A DNA stretch of 34,800 nt from Oligoflexales bacterium (lineage in GTDB: Bacteria; Bdellovibrionota_B; Oligoflexia; Oligoflexales; RGVZ01): the NCBI GenBank assembly GCA_947468665.1, contig CANILH010000028.1, positions 1-34,800 of the forward strand, read 5' to 3'. Positions 18,811-28,210 of the stretch are shown here, in pieces. The position numbers and the translations under genes are program-made. Each line of letters begins with the position of its first letter. The first letter of the stretch is position 1. The notes under the pieces are model-generated. The model saw only the letters and a program-made list of their open reading frames with translations. It had not been told where the DNA came from and ran no database searches.

Positions 18811-20865
18811 GTGAGCATGAGGAACATCAAATCAGCGACAAATCAGGGACGGCCATGCCTCTCCCTGGCTCTGCGCTATTTGATTATTCTCATTTCGTTT
18901 ATGCCGGCGTCATTATCAGCCCAAGCCTGGAAGGCAGGTAGGTCATCACTCATGAAAAATGATTTCAAAACGGCTCAAACTCAGTTGACGTTGGCCCTGA
19001 AATCGGCAAAATCAAAAACGGAGCTGGCAGACACCTATAAATATCTGGGCGTCTCACAATTTATGCTCGGCAACAAACAAGCGGCCACCGCGTCATTTCA
19101 GCGTGCGAAGACCTACAATCCATCAGTAAACCTGACCGCGAGCGAGGTTGTGGACGAGTCCGTAATTCCGCTGTTCCGCGCCGCAAAAACCTCAAAATCA
19201 ACCGCCGTGGCGCCGCCTCAGAACAAAAAGGGCAAACCGGTCGCCAGCGCGCCCCCAGGTGTCTCAAAACAAAAATCAAAACGAACTCTCCTGAAGGTCG
19301 TATGTAATGTTCCAACCGCTCAAATCAGCCTTGACGGAATTGCCTATGGCACTGCCGGACAAGACATTGAGGTTCAGCCCGGAACTGTGGTGCTTGAGGT
19401 AACGGCGGCCGGCTATAAGCCAAAGGCAATCAAAGTCCAGCTCGAATCCCTGACCACAAGCTCGGTCACAGTCAGCCTGGAGAAAATTCCACCAAAACCA
19501 GTGCCCCTGCCCGTTCAGAAAACAATTCCTTTACCAGGAACCGGCGGATCCGGACTGGCAGGCAATAAGGCTCCAGCCAAACAAGCACAAGGAAAACAGG
19601 CCGTAGACAAAAAATCCGGCGGAAAAAACGATTTATTTGGGTCCGATCCCGGAGGTAATGACAGCTTTGCCGGACTGCCCGCATCTAGTCCACTGCCCGT
19701 GGTTGTCCCTCCCGCGGCTCCGACGCAACCAGTCATGCCTCAGGCTGGCTACGCACCTCAACAATTGGCGCAAAACCCTTACGGTCAGCGACCAATGCCG
19801 CAGCCCGCATATCCGCAGCAGCCCGCATATCCGCAGCAGCCCGCATATCCGCAGCAGCCCGCATATCCGCAGCAGCCCGCATATCCGCAGCAGCCCGCAT
19901 ATCCGCAGCAGCCGGGCTACCCTATGCAACCTGCGTACCCAGTCGCGCCAGCCTATCCGGCGTATCCTCAGCAACCCGTCTACCAACAACCCGTCTACCA
20001 GCAGCCGATGTATCAAGCGCCTGCTTACGGAGGATACGCGGCACCACCGAATCCTTATGGATACGCCGCGCCTCCGCCTCAATACGGAGCTGTACCCGCC
20101 GCCGATCCTTACGGCGGATATCTGGGACCTCCGCCTGAGGCGCCAACATCATCGGCTCCTCCTGCTATTGACGCGGCACCGTCTGCTAAAAATGGCGGCA
20201 TGCCTCCACCACCTATTATGCCTGGCGAGTTCCCGTCAAAAAACAAAGGAAAAACCGCTATGGCAGCCAACGACAAATGCGCTGGAGTCATTAATATTCT
20301 GCCATTTGGCTCTGGCCAATTTTGTCATGGCAGCATCATGAAAGGAGTCTTCTTCCTCGGAGCGGAAATCGGAGCGCTTTATTTCTATAAATCAAATAAC
20401 GATGCTGCCGCGAGCTACCAGTCAAAACTCAACTCCATCACCGCGGACCGGGCAGCCGCCCGGGACGGAGTCCCCGCGGACGAGCAGGCCGCCTACGACG
20501 CTGATACCTCAGATAAAGAGTCACAGGGGAAAGCGGCAATAGGGAAGGCGAAACAAAACGCTCAATACTCAATGATAGCTTTTGTGGGTCTCTGGGGCGT
20601 CGGGGCGATAGACGCGTCCATAAATGTTCCTTCACCGAAAAGCAGCAAAAAATCAAAACGCAAATCACCACGCATTATGCATTCCTACAATCTTGATCTC
20701 GATAAAGCGCCAATGGGAACTTGGGCGATGTCCATACCGTATGACACCACATGGGACTCAAATCCCGTAAGTCAGGACTACATGGTTGGCTATTCCCCAA
20801 CCCTTGACAGGAGCGGTACCCAGCTGAAACACTCCATGACACTGGGCATGATGTGGGAGCTGTAA
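18811..20865 (+). CDS. TPR/PEGA-domain, proline/glutamine-rich membrane-associated protein
   Basis: 684 aa, GTG start; TPR-like N-terminus, PEGA QISLDGIAYGTAGQDIEVQPGTVVLEVTAAGYKPKAIKV, QPAYPQ repeats, C-terminal hydrophobic region. Confidence 0.8.
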   Translation: MSMRNIKSATNQGRPCLSLALRYLIILISFMPASLSAQAWKAGRSSLMKNDFKTAQTQLTLALKSAKSKTELADTYKYLGVSQFMLGNKQAATASFQRAKTYNPSVNLTASEVVDESVIPLFRAAKTSKSTAVAPPQNKKGKPVASAPPGVSKQKSKRTLLKVVCNVPTAQISLDGIAYGTAGQDIEVQPGTVVLEVTAAGYKPKAIKVQLESLTTSSVTVSLEKIPPKPVPLPVQKTIPLPGTGGSGLAGNKAPAKQAQGKQAVDKKSGGKNDLFGSDPGGNDSFAGLPASSPLPVVVPPAAPTQPVMPQAGYAPQQLAQNPYGQRPMPQPAYPQQPAYPQQPAYPQQPAYPQQPAYPQQPAYPQQPGYPMQPAYPVAPAYPAYPQQPVYQQPVYQQPMYQAPAYGGYAAPPNPYGYAAPPPQYGAVPAADPYGGYLGPPPEAPTSSAPPAIDAAPSAKNGGMPPPPIMPGEFPSKNKGKTAMAANDKCAGVINILPFGSGQFCHGSIMKGVFFLGAEIGALYFYKSNNDAAASYQSKLNSITADRAAARDGVPADEQAAYDADTSDKESQGKAAIGKAKQNAQYSMIAFVGLWGVGAIDASINVPSPKSSKKSKRKSPRIMHSYNLDLDKAPMGTWAMSIPYDTTWDSNPVSQDYMVGYSPTLDRSGTQLKHSMTLGMMWEL
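19801..19908 (+). repeat. 18-bp coding tandem repeat, six identical copies (CAGCCCGCATATCCGCAG), encoding QPAYPQ
   Basis: Direct reading of the sequence; followed by diverged units QPGYPM/QPAYPV. Confidence 0.98.
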
Positions 20866-20868
20866 CCC

Positions 20869-21504
20869 ATGAAAACTCTTAGCGACTCTGACTTTGCTAA
20901 AATTCTTAAATCCCGCTGTATCGGTCTGACAGGAGGTATCGCGACCGGTAAGTCCACAGTCGCGAAAATATTAAGAAACATGGGTTACACGGTCATTGAC
21001 GCTGATGAGCTCGCCCGTGATGTTACGCGTCCTGGCGAACCTGCCCTCGACGAGATTGTAAAACATTTCGGCCCAGACGTGCTTGGGTCAGATCATAAGC
21101 TTAATCGTGAGCGCCTGCGTACAATCGTCATGTCCAACCCTGCCGAACGAAAAGCACTCGAAGCCATCACACATCCGGCCATTCATAAGAAATTCAAAGA
21201 ACAAATTGAAGCCAGCGACATATTGAGCGGGGATGGCCCGTTCTATTATGAGGCAGCCTTGTTATTTGAGACCAGTCGGGATGGATTATATAAGGAAATC
21301 TGGGCGACATATTGTCCGGAGACGATTCAATTAGTGCGCCTGACAGAACGTTCCGGACTATCACATGATGAGGCCATTAGAATTCTAGCGTCCCAGATGC
21401 CTGCCGCAGTCAAAGCTCAAAAAGCGTCCCGCGTCATCGACACCGACTGCTCTCTCGATGAATTAAAAGTCATAGTCACCAACCTGCTCAAGACCATCCG
21501 TTAA
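20869..21504 (+). CDS. coaE: dephospho-CoA kinase
   Basis: IGLTGGIATGKSTVAKILRNMGYTVIDADELARDVTRPG, LFETSRDGLYKEIW, starts 3 nt after upstream stop. Confidence 0.93.
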   Translation: MKTLSDSDFAKILKSRCIGLTGGIATGKSTVAKILRNMGYTVIDADELARDVTRPGEPALDEIVKHFGPDVLGSDHKLNRERLRTIVMSNPAERKALEAITHPAIHKKFKEQIEASDILSGDGPFYYEAALLFETSRDGLYKEIWATYCPETIQLVRLTERSGLSHDEAIRILASQMPAAVKAQKASRVIDTDCSLDELKVIVTNLLKTIR

Positions 21505-21606
21505 AGACCCGGTAAAGAGCAAACCCGTCCTCTCAAATAACTTTGACCCCCCCCCCCTGTGAACTCCTTGAGCCACGGCAAAATCCCGTTTTTTTGGACT
21601 TTTTTC

Positions 21607-21635
21607 TTGATACATACATTGAAAGCCGCTATAAA
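21607..21635 (+). promoter_or_regulatory. putative sigma70-like promoter for glnN
   Basis: TTGATA (21607-21612), 17 bp, TATAAA (21630-21635); about 97 bp upstream of the start. Confidence 0.5.
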
Positions 21636-21731
21636 AAAAATCCGTTGAGGAAGATTTTTCTCAATGCCGACCTCGCTTAATTTTTAGGCAAAAGGCTCAC
21701 AAAACTTGTAACTTTGAATGGGGGAAACGCC

Positions 21732-23939
21732 ATGACGACCAACAGGGCATCAGCACGTTTTGAGGCACTTCGAATCGCGGGATCACGGTCACCAAAAGTT
21801 TTCAAAAAATCATTCGCAAGTCCTCATGACGTAAATCTAAAAGCAAGCGAGTACTTCGGCTGTAATACGTTTAGCTTTGAGATGATGGAGAAAAAACTCT
21901 CCCATTCAGATATCGCGACACTCCGCGAGTTCGCAACCAGCAACAAACCACTCAGCCTTGACCTCGCAACTAAAGTTGCGGAAGCCGTCCGTGAGTGGGC
22001 CATCTATCGCGGTGCGACTCACTACTGTCATTGGTTCCAGCCACAAACGGGAGCCACCGCCGAGAAACACGACGCTTTTTTCAGCTTCGACAAAAACGGC
22101 AACGCCGTCGAGCGTTTCACCGGCAAAGAGCTCATTCAGTCTGAGCCAGACGCCAGCAGCTTTCCGTCCGGGGGAGTTCGCGCGACATTCGAGGCCCGTG
22201 GCTACACAGCCTGGGACGCGAGTTCTCCGATGTTTCTCATGGAGAGCGAGAACGGGATGACTCTTTGTGTCCCAAGTTTATTTATTTCTTACAACGGGGA
22301 GGCTCTCGACGAAAAAACCCCGCTGCTTCGCTCACTGGCAGCCCTGAATAAAGCCGCGACAGAATCATTAAAATTACTGGGTCACGACGCGAAACACGTC
22401 ATTGCCTCCGCAGGACCGGAGCAGGAATACTTCGTCTGTGACGAGGCTCTATTTAACCTTCGTCCTGATTTGCTCCTTGCGGGCCGGACACTCCTTGGAC
22501 GTTCACCTCCGCGGGGCCAACAGCTTGAGGATCATTACTTTGGCTCGATCAAACCACGAATTCTATCGTTCATGATGGAATCGGAGCATGAACTCTACAA
22601 ACTTGGCGTTCCCTGCAAAACCCGCCACAACGAAGTTGCCCCGAGCCAGTGCGAGATGGCGCCAATTTTCGAGAACGCCAACGTCGCCGCTGACCACAAC
22701 CAACTGGTGCTTGAGGTATTGAGGACTGTCGCCCGCCGGCATCAGCTCCAGGTTTTATTCCACGAAAAACCATACGCCGGCATCAACGGCAGCGGCAAAC
22801 ACGTCAATTGGTCTCTCGCCGATAACCACGGCCACAACATGTTGGAGCCGGGCGACAGTCCGATGGATAACATCCGTTTCCTCTGGTTCCTTGCTGGCAC
22901 CATCAAAGCAGTCAACACCTACGCGACTCTTCTTCGTATGAGTATCGCGTCAGCGGGCAACGACTTCCGCCTTGGCGCCAATGAGGCTCCACCGGCCATC
23001 ATCAGCTGTTTCCTTGGCGACACACTCACTGAGGTAGTCCAAAAGCTCACAACCGCAGGTGGCGGCAACCTCACAGACCGCGCCAAAAACATTAACCTTG
23101 ATCTCGCGCGCGTTCCTGAGATCGCCCGCGACAACACCGACCGTAACCGCACGTCACCATTTGCCTTCACGGGCAACAAATTCGAGTTCCGCGCCGTGGG
23201 CGCGTCAGCATCCATCTCACCATCACTCACCTACCTCAATGCCGCTGTCGCCACATGCCTGAACGAAATGAATGACCAACTGCGAAAAGTCTCAAGCCGT
23301 CCAACCCAGGAAGACGTCTTAAAACTCATCGTTGAGACATTTAACGAGCATAAGCGCGTCTGCTTTGAGGGCAATGGCTACAGCGCTGAATGGCACAAAG
23401 AGGCCGAAAAACGAGGACTTCCCAATATCCGCACCACGCCTGAAGCCCTGGCGGCTATCAGAGACCCAAAAAACAAATCCATGCTCTCCGCCATCGGCGT
23501 TCACCGTGGAGAAGAGGCCGAGGCCCGCTACAACGTCAAGCTTGAGCGTTACATCAAAGTCCGCATGATCGAGCTGGAGACACTCCAGGAGATGCTCTCC
23601 ACTGATGTATTCCCGGCGGCCATTGCACACACAAGAATCCTCGCCCAGTCAGCGGCAAGCCTAAAGGCAGCCATGGGCGGTGTGCCTCAGGAGATCGAGA
23701 ACCAGCTGAAGATGGCCAGTGACCTGACCTCGAAACTCGCTACAGCCAAAGACAAACTCAGCGGATTTATTGATCAGTGTTCAGCGATTCATGACGAGCC
23801 GAAACTCGCCGCAAAAATCGCGGCTGAGGGGATGCCAATGATGGAAGAGGTGCGGAAGGTGAGTGATCAGCTTGAAAATCTCGTTGATGATCAGCTTTGG
23901 GCTCTACCAAAGTACCGCGAAATGCTCTACGTCATGTGA
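21732..23939 (+). CDS. glnN: type III glutamine synthetase
   Basis: About 735 aa; GPEQEYFV, RTLLGRSPPRGQQLEDHYFGSI, RHNEVAPSQCEMAPIFENANVAADHN, HEKPYAGINGSGKHVNWSL, NRTSPFAFTGNKFEFRAVG. ORF track starts at 21714; MTTNRAS at 21732 has a better-spaced SD-like GGGGG. Confidence 0.95.
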   Translation: MTTNRASARFEALRIAGSRSPKVFKKSFASPHDVNLKASEYFGCNTFSFEMMEKKLSHSDIATLREFATSNKPLSLDLATKVAEAVREWAIYRGATHYCHWFQPQTGATAEKHDAFFSFDKNGNAVERFTGKELIQSEPDASSFPSGGVRATFEARGYTAWDASSPMFLMESENGMTLCVPSLFISYNGEALDEKTPLLRSLAALNKAATESLKLLGHDAKHVIASAGPEQEYFVCDEALFNLRPDLLLAGRTLLGRSPPRGQQLEDHYFGSIKPRILSFMMESEHELYKLGVPCKTRHNEVAPSQCEMAPIFENANVAADHNQLVLEVLRTVARRHQLQVLFHEKPYAGINGSGKHVNWSLADNHGHNMLEPGDSPMDNIRFLWFLAGTIKAVNTYATLLRMSIASAGNDFRLGANEAPPAIISCFLGDTLTEVVQKLTTAGGGNLTDRAKNINLDLARVPEIARDNTDRNRTSPFAFTGNKFEFRAVGASASISPSLTYLNAAVATCLNEMNDQLRKVSSRPTQEDVLKLIVETFNEHKRVCFEGNGYSAEWHKEAEKRGLPNIRTTPEALAAIRDPKNKSMLSAIGVHRGEEAEARYNVKLERYIKVRMIELETLQEMLSTDVFPAAIAHTRILAQSAASLKAAMGGVPQEIENQLKMASDLTSKLATAKDKLSGFIDQCSAIHDEPKLAAKIAAEGMPMMEEVRKVSDQLENLVDDQLWALPKYREMLYVM

Positions 23940-24063
23940 CGGCTCGGCTGAACATTCGCGATCGCTGCGTTAAAAGCGAAGGCTGCGCCTTGCCGTACCA
24001 AATGTACTGTCTTCGGCGCGGCATTCGCTTTTGCCTTGCGCTCCCAAATGTTGAGCCGACCGT
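23940..24063. repeat. long imperfect nested inverted repeat downstream of glnN
   Basis: CGGCTCGGCTGAACATT... pairs with ...AATGTTGAGCCGACCG; AAAAGCGAAGGCTGCGCC pairs with GGCGCGGCATTCGCTTTT; centre GTAC-CAAAT-GTAC. Confidence 0.8.
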
Positions 24064-24145
24064 CTGTTTTGGTCCATCCCGGTTTTTACGCGTTTTTAAG
24101 TGTTGGTATAGCCGACCGTCGGTACAGGTCCATCCCGGTTTTTAC
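24054..24145 (+). repeat. 36-bp direct repeats (24054-24089 and 24110-24145), 56-bp period
   Basis: AGCCGACCGTC-tgttttG/ggtacaG-GTCCATCCCGGTTTTTAC appears twice. Confidence 0.9.
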
Positions 24146-24279
24146 TTGGCATTGTGACTAATTTTTAAACATTTACACAGTAGAATAATAACCTCGAACC
24201 ATCTTTTATATTGGGCACTTACCATGTACTCTAATTAGAAGAAAACAACAGAACACAGTCCAAAGCTGAACAGAGGCCC

Positions 24280-26823
24280 ATGAGTCGATTCGATAAACGA
24301 TCACCCAAGTCAAACCGCAGGTCCAAGCCCCATGGCCGCCGGCAGGATGACGCCAATAACCCGCAGAACAATCAGGGATCCCCGGACCGCGCCGCAGGTA
24401 ACTCCGACCGCGAAGCCACCTCAAAACCCGCAGATAACAGCCCCCGCCCAGGCAAACCCAGCTTTAAATCAGATGGTAAGTCAGGTGATAAATCTGACTT
24501 CAAGTCGGGTTTCAAAGCCCGATTTAAACCACCCGGCAAAAGCTTCGGCAAACCCGGGGGGCAGGATCGCTCCAAAAACTTCAATAAAGACACTGGGGAC
24601 TCCGGCAAACGAGACCTCCCTCAGGAAAACATCGAGAAGAGCCACGCTTCCATCAAAAAATGGCTGTCCGCCGGCGCAGAGCTTCGAGCGAAGAACGCCG
24701 CCCGCGCGAGCAGCGGTCCCGAGGACCCAAAAACACTGGCTCTCGATCCCTGGCAGCAGCAAGTATTTGACCTTTTAAGATCCGGCGAGAGCGTCGTGGT
24801 TGATGCCCCGACAACTGCCGGTAAGACCCGTGCCGTGGAAGTATTCTTTGCTATGAACGTCGACGACCCGACATTCCGTGCCGCTTACACCACACCGGTC
24901 AAGTCACTTTCAAACGATAAAGTGCGGGAGCTCCGCGCCATGTTTGGCGACGACAAAGTCGGTATCTCGACAGGAGACATCAAAGAAAACCTCGATGCCC
25001 CTATCGTGGTCGCCACCCTGGAAAGCTACCGCAACTCACTTCTTGGCATCGAGCCGGATCTCGGGCGTACGTTGGTTGTGTTTGATGAGTATCATTATCT
25101 TCAAGACGAGGGCCGCGGGAGCGCGTGGGAAGAGGCGATTATTCTCACCCCGCCTTCCTGCCAAGTCCTGCTTCTCAGCGCCTCGGTGAGAAACGCAGAG
25201 GACTTCGCTGACTGGATCTCCACTCAACACAAAAAACGCTGCACGATGGTCCGCACCGAGGGACGCCCGGTTCCTCTTACTAATCTTATCTATTACGGCG
25301 ATCAGTGGCTCACAGAAGAATTTCTGCCCAAAGACGCCTTCAAAAACATGAATCCCGCGCGCCGCGAGCTTCCGCTCCGGCCGGAAGATCTCGTCACAAG
25401 GCTGCCAGCACTGATCAACCTGGATTTGGCTCCCTGTATTATCTACTGCGGTAAACGTTTCGACTGCGAAAATATGGCGACCCTGATTGAGCGTTCCCTG
25501 CCACCACTTTCTGCCGAACAGGCGGAGAGGATTGGTGCCGTGTTACAACAAGCCCATAAAGACGTCGGTTCTCTGACATTCATCAAACCGGCCATGCGCC
25601 GCATGATGCAGACCTACGGCGTTGGATTCCACCATTCAGGACTAGCTCCCGCAGCTCGTATCGCGATTGAACGTCTGGTCAAAGAAGGCCTCTTAAGATT
25701 CTGCACCGCGACCATGGGGCTTTCTCTCGGAATTAACTTCAGCGTCCGGAGCGCTATCATCGCTGACTATCAACGCCCTGGTGAGGGCGGCATGACGGTT
25801 TACGCTGAAGGCGAGATTCTTCAGATGCTGGGCCGCGCCGGCCGTCGCGGCAAAGATGTCATTGGCTTCTCGCTCTGGCCCTGCATTGAGGCATACGCGA
25901 AGCAGGCCGGGGCCAAACGTGAACCTTGCAACTCAAGACTTCGCACGGATCCGACAACGCTCCTTGGACTCATTGGCCGCGGATTGACCCTGAATACGAT
26001 TGAGGGCGTCTACGGCAAGAGTTTTCTCAAATACCAACAAAAGAAAACAGACCTTCGTCTCATCAGAAAACCCGACGTCGAAAATAAACTTGGCTCCGTC
26101 TCGATCCCCTGCCAGAGCCCGGCCGCGGAATACGCCAGATTTAAACATGACGAAAAGGCGGAGACCCCCGCCACTAGCACCGTTTGCCGTTCTTGTCCGG
26201 TCAGAGTGCCCTGTCACGCTTATTTAGATATTCGCCGCCAGGCCAAGCTCACGGGAATGCACTTGCATCTTCATGAAATGGGCTGCATCGCCCAGGATGA
26301 GACGCTGACACCCATGGGAACGATCGCGAAGTACTTCCCCCAAAGCGGCGGACTCCTGATCTCCAGCATGCTGGTACGAAATATGATTTCTCCAGAAAAA
26401 CTCGTGAACGCGGCTGAACTGATGGCCGCGCTTTGCCTGCCAAGATTCAAGGAACCAGGCGGCAATGAGGCCTATAAATTCCCGTTTGACGCTCCGAAGC
26501 TTGAGGAAGAACTTCAGATTTTTTATCCGCTGAAGCTATTCCCTGAGGTTTATGACGCGCCATTTGGTCGCAGAACCAACTACCAAATCAAAGAGTTTAA
26601 TCCAGGCGCAGGCTGGATTGTTCGCCAGTGGCTCACAGGCATGGATTGGCCAACTCTTGTCAAAGAAGGCACCACCGAGTACTTCGGGGTCGGTGACCTG
26701 ATGGGACTTATGTACCGGGTTGCCACTTACCTGCAGTCCATGGCCGCCGTCCCGGGGTTCAAAGACGCTAGCCGCGCCCTCAGGCGAGAGCTGATGCGAA
26801 CTCCACTTGATCTGACTCTCTAG
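24280..26823 (+). CDS. Ski2-like DEAD/DEAH-box helicase with basic low-complexity N-terminus
   Basis: 847 aa; DAPTTAGKTRAVEVFF, TTPVKSLSNDKVRELRAMFGDDKVGISTGD, VFDEYHYLQDEGRGSAWEEAI, LLSASVRN, GVGFHHSGLAPAAR, GRAGRRGKD. Confidence 0.92.
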   Translation: MSRFDKRSPKSNRRSKPHGRRQDDANNPQNNQGSPDRAAGNSDREATSKPADNSPRPGKPSFKSDGKSGDKSDFKSGFKARFKPPGKSFGKPGGQDRSKNFNKDTGDSGKRDLPQENIEKSHASIKKWLSAGAELRAKNAARASSGPEDPKTLALDPWQQQVFDLLRSGESVVVDAPTTAGKTRAVEVFFAMNVDDPTFRAAYTTPVKSLSNDKVRELRAMFGDDKVGISTGDIKENLDAPIVVATLESYRNSLLGIEPDLGRTLVVFDEYHYLQDEGRGSAWEEAIILTPPSCQVLLLSASVRNAEDFADWISTQHKKRCTMVRTEGRPVPLTNLIYYGDQWLTEEFLPKDAFKNMNPARRELPLRPEDLVTRLPALINLDLAPCIIYCGKRFDCENMATLIERSLPPLSAEQAERIGAVLQQAHKDVGSLTFIKPAMRRMMQTYGVGFHHSGLAPAARIAIERLVKEGLLRFCTATMGLSLGINFSVRSAIIADYQRPGEGGMTVYAEGEILQMLGRAGRRGKDVIGFSLWPCIEAYAKQAGAKREPCNSRLRTDPTTLLGLIGRGLTLNTIEGVYGKSFLKYQQKKTDLRLIRKPDVENKLGSVSIPCQSPAAEYARFKHDEKAETPATSTVCRSCPVRVPCHAYLDIRRQAKLTGMHLHLHEMGCIAQDETLTPMGTIAKYFPQSGGLLISSMLVRNMISPEKLVNAAELMAALCLPRFKEPGGNEAYKFPFDAPKLEEELQIFYPLKLFPEVYDAPFGRRTNYQIKEFNPGAGWIVRQWLTGMDWPTLVKEGTTEYFGVGDLMGLMYRVATYLQSMAAVPGFKDASRALRRELMRTPLDLTL

Positions 26824-26864
26824 CCAACTCTCTAGCCAACTGTCTAGCCAACTGTCTAGCCAAC
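26817..26864 (+). repeat. 12-bp tandem repeat (TCTCTAGCCAAC/TGTCTAGCCAAC) x4 spanning the helicase stop codon
   Basis: Direct reading of the sequence. Confidence 0.95.
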
Positions 26865-26895
26865 CCTCTGAGCCACAAGGCTTAGAGGGTGTTTT
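26864..26895 (+). terminator. intrinsic terminator-like hairpin after helicase gene
   Basis: CCCTCT-g-AGCC-acaa-GGCT-t-AGAGGG followed by TGTTTT. Confidence 0.7.
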
Positions 26896-26984
26896 ACATT
26901 TGTTTTACACCACATTCCCTCAATCATGGCTCACAATACCCCGATTAGAAAGCCAAACACACGCTGCCCTAGGCAGGGGGATTT

Positions 26985-27890
26985 ATGAACCACGTCACCT
27001 CAATTTCAGATATCACAACAAAAGCCAGCCCTGCGGATATTCGCGGCTACAACTGGCCAAGCCTCCTTTGGCTCGCAAGCATGCATATAGGCGCTGTGGC
27101 GTCGTTTTTTTACGTCTCAAAGGCCAATCTTGTAGCTGAAATCATCATGTACTTCATCACCGGTTGCCTGGGCATTACCCTAGGCTATCACCGCATAATG
27201 GCTCACCGGGCATTAGGTGTTCCTAAATGGCTAGAACGTTTTTTCGCCACTTGCGGAGCACTCGCCATGGAGGGTGGCCCAGTCAAATGGTGCGCCCAAC
27301 ACCGCATGCACCACTCCAATCCCGACACCGAAAACGACCCCCATAACTCCCAAAATGGATTTTTTTACTGCCACGTTGGATGGGCACTGAAGTTCCGGCC
27401 GTTTTTCGATAGTCCGGATAAACTTCGTCGTTTTTCCCGCGATATCAGCCAAGACAGCTACTATCTTTGGCTTGATACTACCATGGGTCAGTTCCTGCCC
27501 CAGCTGGCTCTCGCCTCTGTCCTCTTTGCCATTGGCGGTGTCGGGATGGTGCTCTGGGGCGTCTGCCTGAGAATGGTACTGGTGTACCACGCGACGTGGT
27601 GCGTCAACAGCGCCACCCATTTTTTTGGATACCGCAATTACGATATTGGAGACCAGTCCCGCAATACCTGGTGGGTGGCTTTGATCTCCTTTGGCGAGGG
27701 TTGGCACAACAATCACCATGCGCATCAGAATGTCGTCGAGGCAGGTCACAAATGGTGGGAGATTGATTTGACGATGAGTGTCGTTCGAGTTCTGAATGTC
27801 CTGGGACTTGTAACCAGGATGAATTCCATTCGTGACATCAAAATAGCTAATCACATTGAGCACAGGCCTATCACGCCACGCGCATCCTGA
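26985..27890 (+). CDS. fatty acid desaturase (acyl-CoA delta-9 desaturase-like)
   Basis: 301 aa; His boxes HRIMAH, HRMHH, HNNHHAH with GYHRIMAHRAL and QHRMHHSNPDTENDPHN. Confidence 0.93.
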   Translation: MNHVTSISDITTKASPADIRGYNWPSLLWLASMHIGAVASFFYVSKANLVAEIIMYFITGCLGITLGYHRIMAHRALGVPKWLERFFATCGALAMEGGPVKWCAQHRMHHSNPDTENDPHNSQNGFFYCHVGWALKFRPFFDSPDKLRRFSRDISQDSYYLWLDTTMGQFLPQLALASVLFAIGGVGMVLWGVCLRMVLVYHATWCVNSATHFFGYRNYDIGDQSRNTWWVALISFGEGWHNNHHAHQNVVEAGHKWWEIDLTMSVVRVLNVLGLVTRMNSIRDIKIANHIEHRPITPRAS

Positions 27891-28046
27891 TCAGGGTCAA
27901 AGCGCTCAAAAAGGCATTGCCTATTAATGGGTTATGGTAAACACCCTGAATCACCCGGCAAAGCGCTCTTAAAAAACTTCCTCGACTGGCCAGCCGGCCT
28001 GTGAATATCCATTGACCCGCTTAAAACAAGGCGTTAAACACTGCTC

Positions 28047-28210
28047 CAGTTTCAACGATGTTTTGTCGCCGCATTTTCTCAGCCTATCCCCTTAAATGGG
28101 ACCCTTGTTTTATCTGCACGTACTGCCCAATTCACATGTTACCCTCAAAACACTCAATTTCACCTTAGGCGACAAAACACCGGGGGCCGGCACAAACCGG
28201 CCCCAAAGCT
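28047..28210 (+). ncRNA. candidate structured intergenic RNA (unassigned family)
   Basis: Perfect 12-bp inverted repeat TGTTTTGTCGCC (28059-28070) / GGCGACAAAACA (28168-28179) followed by the terminator hairpin; weak upstream TTGACC-17-TAAACA. 5' end is inferred. Confidence 0.35.

Noticed and set aside
19633-20082. Antisense ORFs with RICGLL repeats and the plus-frame SSPHIR repeat ORF
   Set aside because: Out-of-frame readings of the QPAYPQ coding repeat inside a well supported gene.
23957-23966. GCGATCGC (HIP1-like octamer)
   Set aside because: Single occurrence inside the palindrome; not evidence of a HIP1-type system.
23897-24157. 86-aa ORF across the glnN 3' palindrome
   Set aside because: Overlaps glnN end and runs through repeat DNA; no protein-like features.
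27231-27863. Minus-strand 210-aa ORF
   Set aside because: Antisense to the desaturase, which has all three His boxes.
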